Part shown: in pieces, positions 8,526-17,373 of the stretch
Numbering within the stretch: the stretch's first letter is position 1
Layout: each line of letters starts with the position of its first letter
Source: Finegoldia magna ATCC 29328
GTDB taxonomy: Bacteria; Bacillota; Clostridia; Tissierellales; Peptoniphilaceae
Assembly (NCBI RefSeq): GCF_000010185.1
Contig: NC_010376.1
Coordinates: 124,001-188,000, forward strand
Length of the DNA: 64,000 bases
Direction of reading: 5' to 3'
Position numbers and translations under genes: made by a program
Notes under the pieces: model-generated
The model's database searches: none
Seen by the model: only the letters and a program-made list of their open reading frames with translations
Told to the model about the DNA's origin: nothing

Positions 8526-8864
8526 ATGAAAATGATGATTTTTGAGAACAAAGTAGACGAGAATAATTTGTTCGAAAACGAAATGGATAATAGAAATTCT
8601 GTGATGTTGTCATTTTTCTTGCAAAAATTGAGAACGAAAAAGATAGTTGTCGACAGGTTCAAATTAAACAAAAATCCCGAAATGTTCGAACAACATGGTA
8701 TTACACAGAGAATCGATGATGGAATGAAACTTCCAATCACAATTGTAGATGGGAAAATCGTACTTTCAGGAAGATATCCGAAAAGCTACGAAATACTAGA
8801 TTTCCTTCACATAGACAGAAATATTTTCAATCAAGCTTACGTAAATGATAAGCGTAAATTCTGA
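8526..8864 (+). CDS. ArsD-like protein lacking metal-binding cysteines
   Basis: 112 residues. The C-terminal half (LPITIVDGKIVLSGRYPKS, residues 77-95) is the ArsD signature and suggests a thioredoxin-like fold, and FENKVDENNLFENE occupies the place where true ArsD has its As(III)-binding cysteine pair. The protein contains no cysteine at all, so it cannot act as an arsenic metallochaperone in the known way. AGGTGATAGT precedes ATG. No arsA or arsB is adjacent; an arsenic operon exists about 41 kb away (49.6-51.6 kb). Confidence 0.7.
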   Translation: MKMMIFENKVDENNLFENEMDNRNSVMLSFFLQKLRTKKIVVDRFKLNKNPEMFEQHGITQRIDDGMKLPITIVDGKIVLSGRYPKSYEILDFLHIDRNIFNQAYVNDKRKF

Positions 8865-8892
8865 TAAGATTTGTTCCTAAGGTTTAGGAAAA

Positions 8893-8920
8893 CAAAAAAC
8901 CTGTGACAATCACAGGTTTA
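8893..8920 (-). terminator. Terminator of the glutamine amidotransferase gene
   Basis: AAACCTGTGA / TCACAGGTTT stem; read on the minus strand it is followed by a T-run, ending the gene at 8946-9635. Confidence 0.85.
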
Positions 8921-8945
8921 CATAACATTTTTTAATCTATTTAAT

Positions 8946-9635
8946 CTATTCTATTGAATCCAAGAACATTTTGACAATTTCGTGGCCTTGTTTCAAAGTA
9001 TCCAACGCCATTTCGGGATGATATTGTACTCCCAAGAAAAATTTCTTGTCCTTAACATAAGCTGCTTCTACTATATCATCAGAAGATTTCTGCAACACTT
9101 CAAGCTTCTCTGCCACATCTTTGATTGCTTGATGATGAAGGCTATTCACATAAAACTTGTCGCCGAATTTTTCTTTGAACATTCCGTAATTCGTAACCTC
9201 GTGAACCAAATCGTTGTATGGTTTGTCTTGGGAATGAATGATGGAAATGTCTTTTTGTTTTTTCAAATCTTGATACAAAGTTCCACCCAAATATACATTC
9301 ATTATCTGTAGTCCACGACAAATTCCCAAAGTAGGAATGTCTTTTTTGTAGCAAATATCCATCAAATTAAATTCCAATTCATCTCTAACATTTGATGAAA
9401 TTCCGCATTCCAAAATCTTGTCTTCTCCATAATATGATGGTGCGACATCAAGCCCACCTGTGAACACAATTCCGTCCAGTCTATCGACGATTTCTTCTAG
9501 GAATTTCCTGTCAGAATTAAACGGAAGAATCACTGCGTAAGCTCCGTTTCTTTCGATAAGTTTAATGTATTTTCTAAGCATAAAAAGTCTGTTTTCTGCC
9601 ACATCGTAAAGTGGTGTAAGTCCTATAATTTTCAT
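8946..9635 (-). CDS. Gamma-glutamyl-gamma-aminobutyrate hydrolase family (class I glutamine amidotransferase-like)
   Basis: 229-residue cytoplasmic hydrolase of peptidase family C26. The catalytic triad is visible: C106 in LGICRGLQ, H206 and E208 in VQYHPEM. The oxyanion strand FTGGLDVAPSYYGE (58-71) is typical of PuuD-like enzymes that cleave gamma-glutamyl bonds in polyamine or folate catabolism; the substrate here is not determined. GGAGGAAAT precedes ATG. Transcribed alone. Confidence 0.88.
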   Translation of the reverse strand: MKIIGLTPLYDVAENRLFMLRKYIKLIERNGAYAVILPFNSDRKFLEEIVDRLDGIVFTGGLDVAPSYYGEDKILECGISSNVRDELEFNLMDICYKKDIPTLGICRGLQIMNVYLGGTLYQDLKKQKDISIIHSQDKPYNDLVHEVTNYGMFKEKFGDKFYVNSLHHQAIKDVAEKLEVLQKSSDDIVEAAYVKDKKFFLGVQYHPEMALDTLKQGHEIVKMFLDSIE

Positions 9636-9733
9636 ATTTCCTCCAATTATTTCTCAATATTATTATATCAAAGATAAAACAAAAACACATTTTTTGATTA
9701 AATCAACAAAAGTGCTATAATATTATTATATTT

Positions 9734-9823
9734 GGAGAAATATCGAAGTGGTCATAACGGGGCGCACTCGAAATGCGTTTGGGATTATTTCCCACGTGGG
9801 TTCGAATCCCACTTTCTCCGCCA
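9734..9823 (+). tRNA. tRNA-Ser (anticodon CGA)
   Basis: 90 bases with the long variable arm of class II tRNAs. Acceptor GGAGAAA pairs with TTTCTCC, discriminator G and encoded CCA. The anticodon loop CTCGAAA gives anticodon CGA, which reads TCG (Ser). T-arm GTGGG-TTCGAAT-CCCAC is intact. A TATAAT lies about 25 bases upstream. Confidence 0.95.
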
Positions 9824-9830
9824 AATTTAA

Positions 9831-9862
9831 AATAGATAGCTACAATTAGCTATCTATTTTTT
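9831..9862 (+). terminator. Terminator after tRNA-Ser
   Basis: AATAGATAGC (9831-9840) pairs with GCTATCTATT (9849-9858) followed by T-run. It may also serve the convergent EamA gene. Confidence 0.88.
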
Positions 9863-9885
9863 AATTGGTACTAAAAAAGTACTAT

Positions 9886-10797
9886 TTATTCTGCTGTCAC
9901 AACATTTCTTTTCAAGAAAGAAAGTTTGGTTTCGCTGACAAGAATTGCTGCGAATATGAATACAAATCCTATTACTGAGTAAACTGTCAATGATTCGATT
10001 CCAATAAGTACAGGAATTAAAATTCCAAATATCGATTCAAATCCCAAAATAATTGCCGCAGTAGATGGGTTTGTGTATTTTTGTCCGATGTTTTGAAGAA
10101 GTAGTGCAACAGCTGTACACATTACTGCTAGATACAATAATTCCATCACAGATCTTGAAGTTACGACAATGTGTGAATTGTCTTCTATTACAATCGTAGT
10201 TATCCAAGACAACACAGCCGCCATTATAAATTGCAATATCGTCATGACAATAGGATCACGACCTTTTGCAAGTGCACTTACTGCGATGATGTGCGATGCG
10301 AACAACAATCCGCTAAGTAAAGCTAGTAAATCTCCAAGCCATGCCAATGGATTATCCACGTGAGCGCTCGATCCCGAAAGAGATATGAAAAATATTCCCG
10401 TTATACACAAAGCCGCCGCCGACAAATTGTATCTGTCTGGTCTTTGTTTGAATACAATCCAACCCAAAAACGGCACGATTACGCAATAAGATGCAGACAA
10501 GAATCCGCTTCTACCTGGATCTGCGAATTTAACGCCCAATGTTTGTGATGAATACGCCATGAACAAAAATATTCCGATCAAAAGTCCGCTTTTTAAGTCG
10601 TCAAATTTTGCTTGGCGAAGTCTCTTCCAGAAAATGATCGATAATAAAATTGCTGCCAACGTAAATCTTATAGCCAAAATAAAGTTGGGATTAAATGTTT
10701 TGGAAGATTGCTTAACCACAGTCAATGAACTTCCCCAAAGAATCGCCACTATTAATAATGCTAATTTGGCGAATAAATTTGCTTTCTTTTTATCCAT
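9886..10797 (-). CDS. EamA/DMT family transporter
   Basis: 303 residues, ten predicted transmembrane helices in two EamA repeats (about 10-140 and 155-290). First repeat begins LLIVAILWGSSLTVVKQSS, a typical drug/metabolite transporter start, and the second contains LGFESIFGILIPVLIG. Substrate unknown; the family exports amino acids, metabolites or drugs. AGGAGGAAAAA precedes ATG. Monocistronic. Confidence 0.9.
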   Translation of the reverse strand: MDKKKANLFAKLALLIVAILWGSSLTVVKQSSKTFNPNFILAIRFTLAAILLSIIFWKRLRQAKFDDLKSGLLIGIFLFMAYSSQTLGVKFADPGRSGFLSASYCVIVPFLGWIVFKQRPDRYNLSAAALCITGIFFISLSGSSAHVDNPLAWLGDLLALLSGLLFASHIIAVSALAKGRDPIVMTILQFIMAAVLSWITTIVIEDNSHIVVTSRSVMELLYLAVMCTAVALLLQNIGQKYTNPSTAAIILGFESIFGILIPVLIGIESLTVYSVIGFVFIFAAILVSETKLSFLKRNVVTAE

Positions 10798-10887
10798 TTT
10801 TTCCTCCTAATATGTAATTTCAGATATATTATCGCAGTTTTCTTACAATTTGTAAACACCTAAACAGGCACAATTATTTATTTGCAC

Positions 10888-10913
10888 ACAAAAAAGGAGG
10901 AATATCCTCCTTG
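10888..10913 (-). terminator. Terminator of msrAB
   Basis: AAGGAGGA / TCCTCCTT stem with a T-run when read on the minus strand. Confidence 0.88.
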
Positions 10914-10925
10914 TGATTAATAAAT

Positions 10926-11870
10926 TTATACGAACGGAATATATTTTGAATATCCTTCTTCTTCCATTTTTTCTAATGGGACAAATCTCAAACTTGCACC
11001 GTTAATACAATATCTGAGACCGCCTTTTTCTAATGGACCATCGTCGAACACATGACCCAAATGACTGTCAGCGTGTTTGCTTCTAACCTCAGTTCGAACT
11101 CTGGATAATTTGTGATCGTCAGAATAATTTACAGAACTTGACGTGATAGTTTTCGTAAAAGATGGCCAGCCGCAGCCCGCATCGTATTTGTCCTTTGAAG
11201 AAAACAACGGTTCACCACTTACTATGTCGACGTAGATTCCTCTTTCATCAAAATCATTGAAAGATGATGTGTGAGGGCGTTCAGTCGCTTCGTTTTGCGT
11301 AACCCTGTAGCTCACATCGGACAATTTTTCCTTCATTTCTTCTTCACTCATTTTCTTGTATTCAGTCGTATCCAAATTTTCATCAAAAGCATTCAAATTA
11401 ATGTGACAATATCCGCCGGGATTCTTGTCCAAATAATCTTGGTGATAATCTTCTGCCAACACGAAATTTTGTAATTTTTCAACCAAAACAGTTAGCTTTT
11501 CATCGTATTTTGATTGAATGTATTTCATAACAGAATTGATAACTTCCAAATCTTCTTCATCTTCGTAGAAAATTCCTGTTCTGTATTGTTCGCCGACATC
11601 ATTTCCTTGCTTATTCACAGAAATTGGATTGATAATTCTGAAATAGTGCAGCAAAATTTCTGCCAAATCCAATCTGTTTTTATCGTAGACAATTCTCACC
11701 GTTTCTGCGTGATGAGTTTGTTTTATTTTCTTGTAGTCGGTGTCTGTTCCCTCGCCATTCGCATAGCCTGTGTCGGTATCGATGACGCCTTGTAATTTTT
11801 TGAAATAAGCTTCCACTCCCCAAAAACATCCACCAGCCAAATAAATTGTACTTTTTTCAATAAATCTCAT
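10926..11870 (-). CDS. msrAB: Bifunctional peptide methionine sulfoxide reductase MsrA/MsrB
   Basis: 314-residue fusion that reduces both S- and R-methionine sulfoxide in proteins. The MsrA domain (about 7-155) has the catalytic C15 in GGCFWG. The MsrB domain (about 170-310) has CGWPSF and the catalytic C288 in [12 protein letters not shown]. Zinc-binding CxxC pairs found in some MsrB are absent. No signal peptide, so it is cytoplasmic. GAGGTGTAAT precedes ATG. For an anaerobe this is an oxidative-damage repair enzyme. Transcribed alone. Confidence 0.95.
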   Translation of the reverse strand: MRFIEKSTIYLAGGCFWGVEAYFKKLQGVIDTDTGYANGEGTDTDYKKIKQTHHAETVRIVYDKNRLDLAEILLHYFRIINPISVNKQGNDVGEQYRTGIFYEDEEDLEVINSVMKYIQSKYDEKLTVLVEKLQNFVLAEDYHQDYLDKNPGGYCHINLNAFDENLDTTEYKKMSEEEMKEKLSDVSYRVTQNEATERPHTSSFNDFDERGIYVDIVSGEPLFSSKDKYDAGCGWPSFTKTITSSSVNYSDDHKLSRVRTEVRSKHADSHLGHVFDDGPLEKGGLRYCINGASLRFVPLEKMEEEGYSKYIPFV

Positions 11871-11937
11871 ATTACACCTCTTACAAAATTATACCCAGTT
11901 AAATATTTTTTATTCAACAGAAAATTTTGTGCATACA

Positions 11938-11963
11938 AAAAGCAGCTTATTAAAAGCTGCTCA
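11938..11963 (-). terminator. Terminator of the radical SAM/SPASM gene
   Basis: AGCAGCTT (11941-11948) pairs with AAGCTGCT (11954-11961), T-run on the minus strand. Confidence 0.88.
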
Positions 11964-11969
11964 TTGAAA

Positions 11970-13367
11970 TTATTTTGATTTCATTGTTTCTTTGCGATTC
12001 ATTGTGTGATATGAACCTTTGAATCTTTCTTTCTTTGGACTCTTGTTCCAGATTTCTTCTGCTTCAATTTCCCAGTTTTTCGCATATTCATCGCAGTTAC
12101 CACAAAGTGAATCTACAGTTTGCTTAGATTCCAAATCAGTAGATTTTGCATCAGTGCTATGAACCATTTCTCTAAGTTCGTTTGGATTTTCAAGCATTGG
12201 GCAAGGCATCAACATATTATCGTTGAATGGTTGACCGTCGTGATATTTTGTAAATAGGGGAGCTCTCAAACAATCCAACAAAGATTTTTCTCTGATATTA
12301 GAATCGCTGTAGTGAATGAAAACACAAGGTTCCACATCGCCGGATGCATTAATGTGAAGATATCTTCTTCCACCTGCAATACAACCTCCAACATATTCAG
12401 CATCGTTTTGGAAATCCAGTGCGAATAATGGTTTTTCTGCTCTATATTTTCTTAATCTTTCGATAGTTTGTTTTCTTTGTTCAGGAGTAGGTAGTAAATC
12501 AGTTACAGCAGCATTTCCAACTGGCATATAGTGGAAGTACCACACAAAATACGCCCCTAACTCTATTAGGTAATCGTAGTATTCTTCGCTTGTAATTGAA
12601 TCAAAGTTTTGTGAAGTATAGCAACAAGAAATACCGTAAATCAAATGACGTTCTTGTAGCATCTTCATTGCTTTGATTACTTTTTTATAAACACCTTCTC
12701 CACGTCTACCGTCAGTTGCTTCTTCAAAACCTTCAAGTGAAATCGCAGGAATGAAATTACCAACTCTTTGCATTTCGTCTACGAAATCTTCGTCAATTAA
12801 AGTTGCATTAGTAAATGATAAGAATACACAGTCGTTGTGTTTTTCACACAATTTAATCAAATCATCTTTACGCACAAGAGGTTCACCGCCTGTGTATATG
12901 TACATGTAAGTTCCTAATTCTTTTCCTTGAGTGATGATAGAATCAATCTCATCATAGCTTAAGTTTTGTTTGTAGCCGTATTCAGCAGCCCAACATCCAG
13001 TACATTTTAAGTTACATGCAGAAGTAGGATCCAACAAAATTGCCCATGGGATATTACAATTGTATTCTTCTCTGTATTTTTGTTGAGTTTGCCATCCCAA
13101 AACAGACGCATTCATAAAAAAGTTATACGCTACTTTTTTAATTTGTTTTTTGTCAACTTCTTGGAAAATTTTCATCACAAAACTATGGTAAGGATGATTT
13201 TCGTCCTCAAAAACTTCCCTTATAATTTCAATTTGAGGCGCGAAATCTCCGTGAGAAAGGTTTTCTGCCCATTCGACTAATTGTACCCCTCGTTTTTGAG
13301 GATCCTTCGCAACGTAATCGAATACCTTATCAAATCCATATCTTTTTCCAGCTTCTAGAATTTTCAT
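11970..13367 (-). CDS. Radical SAM protein with SPASM-like C-terminus
   Basis: 465 residues. The radical SAM motif is C118-xxx-C122-xx-C125 (CNLKCTGC), followed by the YTGGEPL motif. The C-terminal half carries further cysteines (GGCIAGG, EPCVF, MPCPM, SLCGNC) as in auxiliary-cluster SPASM domains. The N-terminal 100 residues form a helical extension (MKILEAGKRYGFDKVFDYV...). Reaction and substrate are unknown; no small precursor peptide lies next to it. AAGGTGGTTAT precedes ATG. The divergent-family TetR gene directly upstream on the same strand may control it. Confidence 0.85.
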   Translation of the reverse strand: MKILEAGKRYGFDKVFDYVAKDPQKRGVQLVEWAENLSHGDFAPQIEIIREVFEDENHPYHSFVMKIFQEVDKKQIKKVAYNFFMNASVLGWQTQQKYREEYNCNIPWAILLDPTSACNLKCTGCWAAEYGYKQNLSYDEIDSIITQGKELGTYMYIYTGGEPLVRKDDLIKLCEKHNDCVFLSFTNATLIDEDFVDEMQRVGNFIPAISLEGFEEATDGRRGEGVYKKVIKAMKMLQERHLIYGISCCYTSQNFDSITSEEYYDYLIELGAYFVWYFHYMPVGNAAVTDLLPTPEQRKQTIERLRKYRAEKPLFALDFQNDAEYVGGCIAGGRRYLHINASGDVEPCVFIHYSDSNIREKSLLDCLRAPLFTKYHDGQPFNDNMLMPCPMLENPNELREMVHSTDAKSTDLESKQTVDSLCGNCDEYAKNWEIEAEEIWNKSPKKERFKGSYHTMNRKETMKSK

Positions 13368-13518
13368 ATAACCACCTTTTCATATATTAAAATTTTTTAG
13401 AATCAGTTCAATAGATATATATCTTAACTTCATTGTATCTCAAACGTTAATCAAAGTCTTTGGACAAAAGGGTGTATTTGCCTAAAATTCTAACAAAAAT
13501 GACAAAAAATCTAACAAA

Positions 13519-14076
13519 TTAATTCATTTTACTCCTAGTTAATGAAGATTTAACGGTATCTTTTAATAAAAATCCTATCCTTTTTATTTTTTTCTCGATA
13601 TCCTCATCCATTCCTGAAGTTAACCATCTGATAACCAAATCCGTAATTGCACTTTGGAAGAATTTAATAATAATCTCCTTGTCATCCTTCTTCGCGTGAA
13701 TTTCCTTGTCCACATTTTCTATGTAAGTTCTCATAATTTGTCCCGATTTAGTGTACAAATAATCAGACAGTGTTTTTCTAGAAATAGAATTGTAAATGTG
13801 GTAAATCGCAGTTTTGTTATCAATAGCAAACTGCATTTCTTCGATAAAACTATCCTCCCAAGAAATATTATCCGATTCATTCAACACCCTTTTCAATCTG
13901 ATTTCAAAAATCGTGTCTATGATTTCATTCAAATCTTTAAAGTGATAATAAATCGTGTTTCTGTTGATTCCACATTCTTCAGCTAGTTTTCCCACCGTAA
14001 TTTTATTCAGAGGTATTCTGTTGAGAAGATTGATTAAATTTTCCATTATCATTTTCTTCGTATAATCCGCGTTCAT
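13519..14076 (-). CDS. TetR/AcrR family transcriptional regulator (DhaS-like)
   Basis: 185 residues. N-terminal helix-turn-helix at about 20-50 (KITVGKLAEECGINRNTIYYHF) followed by a helical ligand domain; the INRNTIYYHFKDLNEII pattern resembles the DhaS-type subgroup. AAAAGGGGGATTTT precedes ATG. It lies 151 bases upstream of the radical SAM gene in the same direction and 25-90 bases from a terminator of the CMD gene. Ligand unknown; control of the radical SAM gene is an inference from proximity. Confidence 0.88.
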   Translation of the reverse strand: MNADYTKKMIMENLINLLNRIPLNKITVGKLAEECGINRNTIYYHFKDLNEIIDTIFEIRLKRVLNESDNISWEDSFIEEMQFAIDNKTAIYHIYNSISRKTLSDYLYTKSGQIMRTYIENVDKEIHAKKDDKEIIIKFFQSAITDLVIRWLTSGMDEDIEKKIKRIGFLLKDTVKSSLTRSKMN

Positions 14077-14131
14077 AAAATCCCCCTTTTAACATAATCA
14101 TATTCCAAATCGAAGAAAATTTCCACCAAAA

Positions 14132-14160
14132 AAACTAGCCGCAAATTTTGCAGCTAGTCA
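14132..14160 (-). terminator. Terminator of the carboxymuconolactone decarboxylase family gene
   Basis: ACTAGCCGC (14134-14142) pairs with GCAGCTAGT (14150-14158), T-run on the minus strand. Confidence 0.85.
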
Positions 14161-14167
14161 ATCGTAA

Positions 14168-14494
14168 TTATTTTAATAATTCTTCAGCCAATTGTAATGC
14201 CTTGCCAGCAAATGTTTTTGATGGGCCACCACCCATAGCAACGCATACGCCAATCATTTCTGAAATTTCTTCCATTGTGCATCCTGCATCAACACAGCCT
14301 GTAGTGTGATGAACAACGCATCCTTCACATTTCACAGTAATTGCGATTGCAAGAGCTATCAATTCTTTTTCTTTCAAAGATAATTTTCCGTCTTTAAAAA
14401 CAGTACCACATAAATCCGAGAAATTTTTAGTCACATCTGGTAAATTTTCTCTAAATAATTTTGATTGTTCAGCCAATACTTCTTTACTATCCAT
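14168..14494 (-). CDS. Carboxymuconolactone decarboxylase / AhpD-like protein
   Basis: 108 residues. The KCEGCVVHHTTG segment (about 54-65) gives the CxxC plus downstream histidine typical of AhpD-type thiol peroxidase partners. The rest is the all-helical CMD fold (LKEKELIALAIAI; MEEISEMIGVCVAMGGGPS). Likely an alkylhydroperoxidase or disulfide reductase rather than a true decarboxylase. AGGAGGTAATTT precedes ATG. Single-gene unit. Confidence 0.9.
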   Translation of the reverse strand: MDSKEVLAEQSKLFRENLPDVTKNFSDLCGTVFKDGKLSLKEKELIALAIAITVKCEGCVVHHTTGCVDAGCTMEEISEMIGVCVAMGGGPSKTFAGKALQLAEELLK

Positions 14495-14673
14495 AAATTA
14501 CCTCCTATTTTTTAGACAAATTGAATTGTCCTTGTAATATAATCTTATCAAATACAACAAGAGAAATCTTAATTATAGAATATTTCAATAAATGAGGGTG
14601 TATTTATAGATGTTTTATATAAATTAAAAAAAACAATGTGATATAATATAACTATAAAATTTAGGAGGGTAAT

Positions 14674-15606
14674 ATGAAAAAGCTTTACAAATTATTAGTT
14701 TTAATGATGGTTATGGCGATAGGATTTACAGGATGCGCCAATAATTCTGACAAACCTAAATCCAATGAAAAAACTGAATCAAAAGAAGATTCAAAAGCAA
14801 AAGAAAATTACGAAATCAGCTTCAGTGGTTCATCTACTTTGGCACCTGTTATCAGCAAGATTTCAACAACTTTTATCGAAAAGAATGTAACTTGGGACAA
14901 GGTTGATTCTTCATTACCAGACAAGAACATTACAATTTATGTATCAGCTGGTGGATCTGGCGCAGGAGTCAAGGCTGTGTTGGACAACGTTGCAAACTTC
15001 GGAATGTTAGCGCGTGAAGTAAAAGATAAGGAAAAAGAAAAAGTTAAAGATTACAAGGAATACAACTTGGGTTTAGACGCATTGACACTTGCTGTTAATC
15101 CACAAAACAAAGTAATTGCGGCAAAAAAAGGTAACTTAACTAAAGAAGAAATCGTAAAGATTTTCTCCGGTGAATACAAAAAATGGAGCGATGTTGACCC
15201 ATCACTTCCACAAGAAGATATCGTAGTTGTAACTCGTGATCTAAGCGGCGGTGCACACGAGGTATTCCAAAAGAAAGTAATGAAGGATGTAAAAGTTAGA
15301 CAAGATGCAATCCAAGCACCAACAATGGGAGCTTTGGTTTCTAAGATTATCGAAAATCCAAATGCAATTGGATATGCATCATTCGGTATCGCAAATCAAA
15401 ACAAAGGCAAATTAATTCCTTTGAAAGTTGACGGAGTAGAACCTACTGAAGAAAATATTTTGAACAAATCATATTACATTTCAAGACCTTTGATCATCAT
15501 GAAAAGCGGCGATTTGACAAAAACAGAACAACTTTTCATCGATTATCTAAATTCAAAAGAAGGAAAGCAAACTATCAAAGATATGGGATTCATTCCTAAT
15601 AAATAA
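14674..15606 (+). CDS. pstS: Phosphate ABC transporter substrate-binding lipoprotein
   Basis: 310 residues. Type II signal peptide with lipobox IGFTGC and lipidated C21, then a Lys/Glu-rich linker and the PstS fold starting at ISFSGSSTLAPVI (the phosphate-binding GSST motif) with GGSGAGVKAV and RDLSGGAHEVF. It captures phosphate outside the membrane and delivers it to PstCA. AGGAGGGTAAT precedes ATG and TATAAT lies at 14642-14647. A terminator separates it from pstC, so pstS is probably made in excess, as usual for binding proteins. Confidence 0.95.
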   Translation: MKKLYKLLVLMMVMAIGFTGCANNSDKPKSNEKTESKEDSKAKENYEISFSGSSTLAPVISKISTTFIEKNVTWDKVDSSLPDKNITIYVSAGGSGAGVKAVLDNVANFGMLAREVKDKEKEKVKDYKEYNLGLDALTLAVNPQNKVIAAKKGNLTKEEIVKIFSGEYKKWSDVDPSLPQEDIVVVTRDLSGGAHEVFQKKVMKDVKVRQDAIQAPTMGALVSKIIENPNAIGYASFGIANQNKGKLIPLKVDGVEPTEENILNKSYYISRPLIIMKSGDLTKTEQLFIDYLNSKEGKQTIKDMGFIPNK

Positions 15607-15610
15607 ATTC

Positions 15611-15640
15611 AAAAGCAAAGTGATATCACTTTGCTTTTTG
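15611..15640 (+). terminator. Terminator/attenuator between pstS and pstC
   Basis: AAAAGCAAAGTG pairs with CACTTTGCTTTTT over a 2-base-pair-loop core; T-run follows. Likely partial read-through to pstCAB. Confidence 0.88.
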
Positions 15641-15668
15641 TACATAATAGAAAAGTTGAGGGGTAGTT

Positions 15669-16535
15669 ATGAGAACAAAAAACAACATATTTAAAACTTT
15701 GGTGTATATTTTTGCTTTCTTTTCCATAGCTTTATTGGCAATACTAATAGGATTTATGTTCAAAGAATCGCTTCCTTTTTTCAAACAGTACAGTGTGAAT
15801 AAATTTTTGTTTGGAAAGACGTGGGATTCAATGGATGGAAGTTTCGGAGCGTTCAATATAATTCTCGCAAGTTTTTACATTGCATTGTTGGCTTGCGTAT
15901 TTTCGTTTCCAATTAGCTATGGATTGTCACTTATGATTGTGTTTTACACGAATGAAAAAGTGAAAACTTTAGTGAGTTGGATAATCAGAATTCTTGCGGG
16001 AATTCCTTCGATTATTTACGGGTTTTTCGGGTTGTTTGTAATCGTGAAATTTTTCGAGAAAAATTTTAAAATGGCAGCAGGAGAATCGGTGTTTGCAGGA
16101 AGTGTCATATTATCCATAATGATTTTGCCGTATTTTGTGGAAGTGTTGACTGAAACTTTTGAAAAGATAAAACAAAAATACAAGAGACAATCGGACTGTT
16201 TTGGAATTAGCAAGGAATATTTCATCAGAAAAATCGTACTCAAACAAAGTCTACGAAGCGCATTCAGTGGGTTTGTTCTTGCATTTTCAAGAGCTATTGG
16301 AGAGACAATGGCAGTAATGATGGTGATAGGAAACGCACCGATATTGCCCAAATTTTTCTCCAAAGCAGAAACTATTGCATCACTAATTGCACTCGAAGTG
16401 GGGATGAGTGAAGCGGGAAGTTTGCACTATCACGCCCTTTATGCAAGTTCATTTGTGCTTTTGGTTTTCGTAATTATACTTGATGTAATACTTTTTGTGA
16501 CTAAAAAAAGGACGGATAATTATGACGAAGTTTAA
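15669..16535 (+). CDS. pstC: Phosphate ABC transporter permease PstC
   Basis: 288 residues, six transmembrane helices. The binding-protein-dependent transport (EAA-like) loop with FGISKEYFIRKIVLKQSLRSAFSG and AFSRAIGETMAVMMVIGNAP is a PstC signature. It forms the membrane channel with PstA. GAGGGGTAGTT precedes ATG. It overlaps pstA by 14 bases. Confidence 0.93.
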   Translation: MRTKNNIFKTLVYIFAFFSIALLAILIGFMFKESLPFFKQYSVNKFLFGKTWDSMDGSFGAFNIILASFYIALLACVFSFPISYGLSLMIVFYTNEKVKTLVSWIIRILAGIPSIIYGFFGLFVIVKFFEKNFKMAAGESVFAGSVILSIMILPYFVEVLTETFEKIKQKYKRQSDCFGISKEYFIRKIVLKQSLRSAFSGFVLAFSRAIGETMAVMMVIGNAPILPKFFSKAETIASLIALEVGMSEAGSLHYHALYASSFVLLVFVIILDVILFVTKKRTDNYDEV

Positions 16536-17373
16536 GGATTTTTTGATTAAATTATGGGTATACTTATCATTTGCAGTCGTGTTTTTCTTCGTGTTCAAGA
16601 TTTTTTATTTTTTAATATCCAAAGGAATATCGTCTGTTAATCTAGAATTTCTTACACAAAATCCTCAAGGGCTTCCATTAGGAACTACGGGTGGAATCAA
16701 ATCTAGCATAATTGGATCTTTTTGGTTGATGATAATTGCGATGGGAATTTCAACATTGTTGGGTGTTTTTTGTGCAATTTACAGAGTTTTTTATTGCAAA
16801 TCAGAAATCTTGAAATCAGTAATTTCTCTAATAATTCAATGCATTGCATCCATTCCTTCAATAATAATAGGAATGTTTGTGTACGGATTTTTCATAGTAA
16901 CACTTAACATATCCAAAAGTTTACTCACAGCAGCAATCGCACTTTCGTTGATTGTATTTCCATTTGTAGAAGTGAACATCGAAAAATCAATCGCAGAAAT
17001 CAATAAAAACACAATAAAAGACAGCTTTTCACTTGGAATTGACAAGACGTACATGATAAGAAAACTCGTAATGCCAATGATTTCTAGAAATATAATCACG
17101 ATTTCGCTGTTGGCAGGAAGCTATGCAATAGGAGCGACAGCACCACTTCTACTCACAGGAGCAGTATTCATGAATAATTCGATAAGTCTGTTCAAACCAG
17201 TTACAGCACTGCCTTTTCATTTGCATATGCTACTTAGCCAATCAATTGCAATCGAAAAAGCGTATGCGACGGCGTTGGTGCTTATTATGATATTGATAAT
17301 TCTACACATATTGGCTTATGTGGTGCTAGTATTTTCGGGAGGTAAATTAGTTGAGCATATTACAAATAAATAA
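16522..17373 (+). CDS. pstA: Phosphate ABC transporter permease PstA
   Basis: 283 residues, six transmembrane helices. PLGTTGGIKSSIIGSFWLM and SLGIDKTYMIRKLVMPMISRNI are typical of PstA, as is the ATAPLLLTGA segment. GGACGGATAATT precedes the ATG inside the end of pstC. The 3' end overlaps the TTG start of the ATPase gene. Confidence 0.93.
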   Translation: MTKFKDFLIKLWVYLSFAVVFFFVFKIFYFLISKGISSVNLEFLTQNPQGLPLGTTGGIKSSIIGSFWLMIIAMGISTLLGVFCAIYRVFYCKSEILKSVISLIIQCIASIPSIIIGMFVYGFFIVTLNISKSLLTAAIALSLIVFPFVEVNIEKSIAEINKNTIKDSFSLGIDKTYMIRKLVMPMISRNIITISLLAGSYAIGATAPLLLTGAVFMNNSISLFKPVTALPFHLHMLLSQSIAIEKAYATALVLIMILIILHILAYVVLVFSGGKLVEHITNK

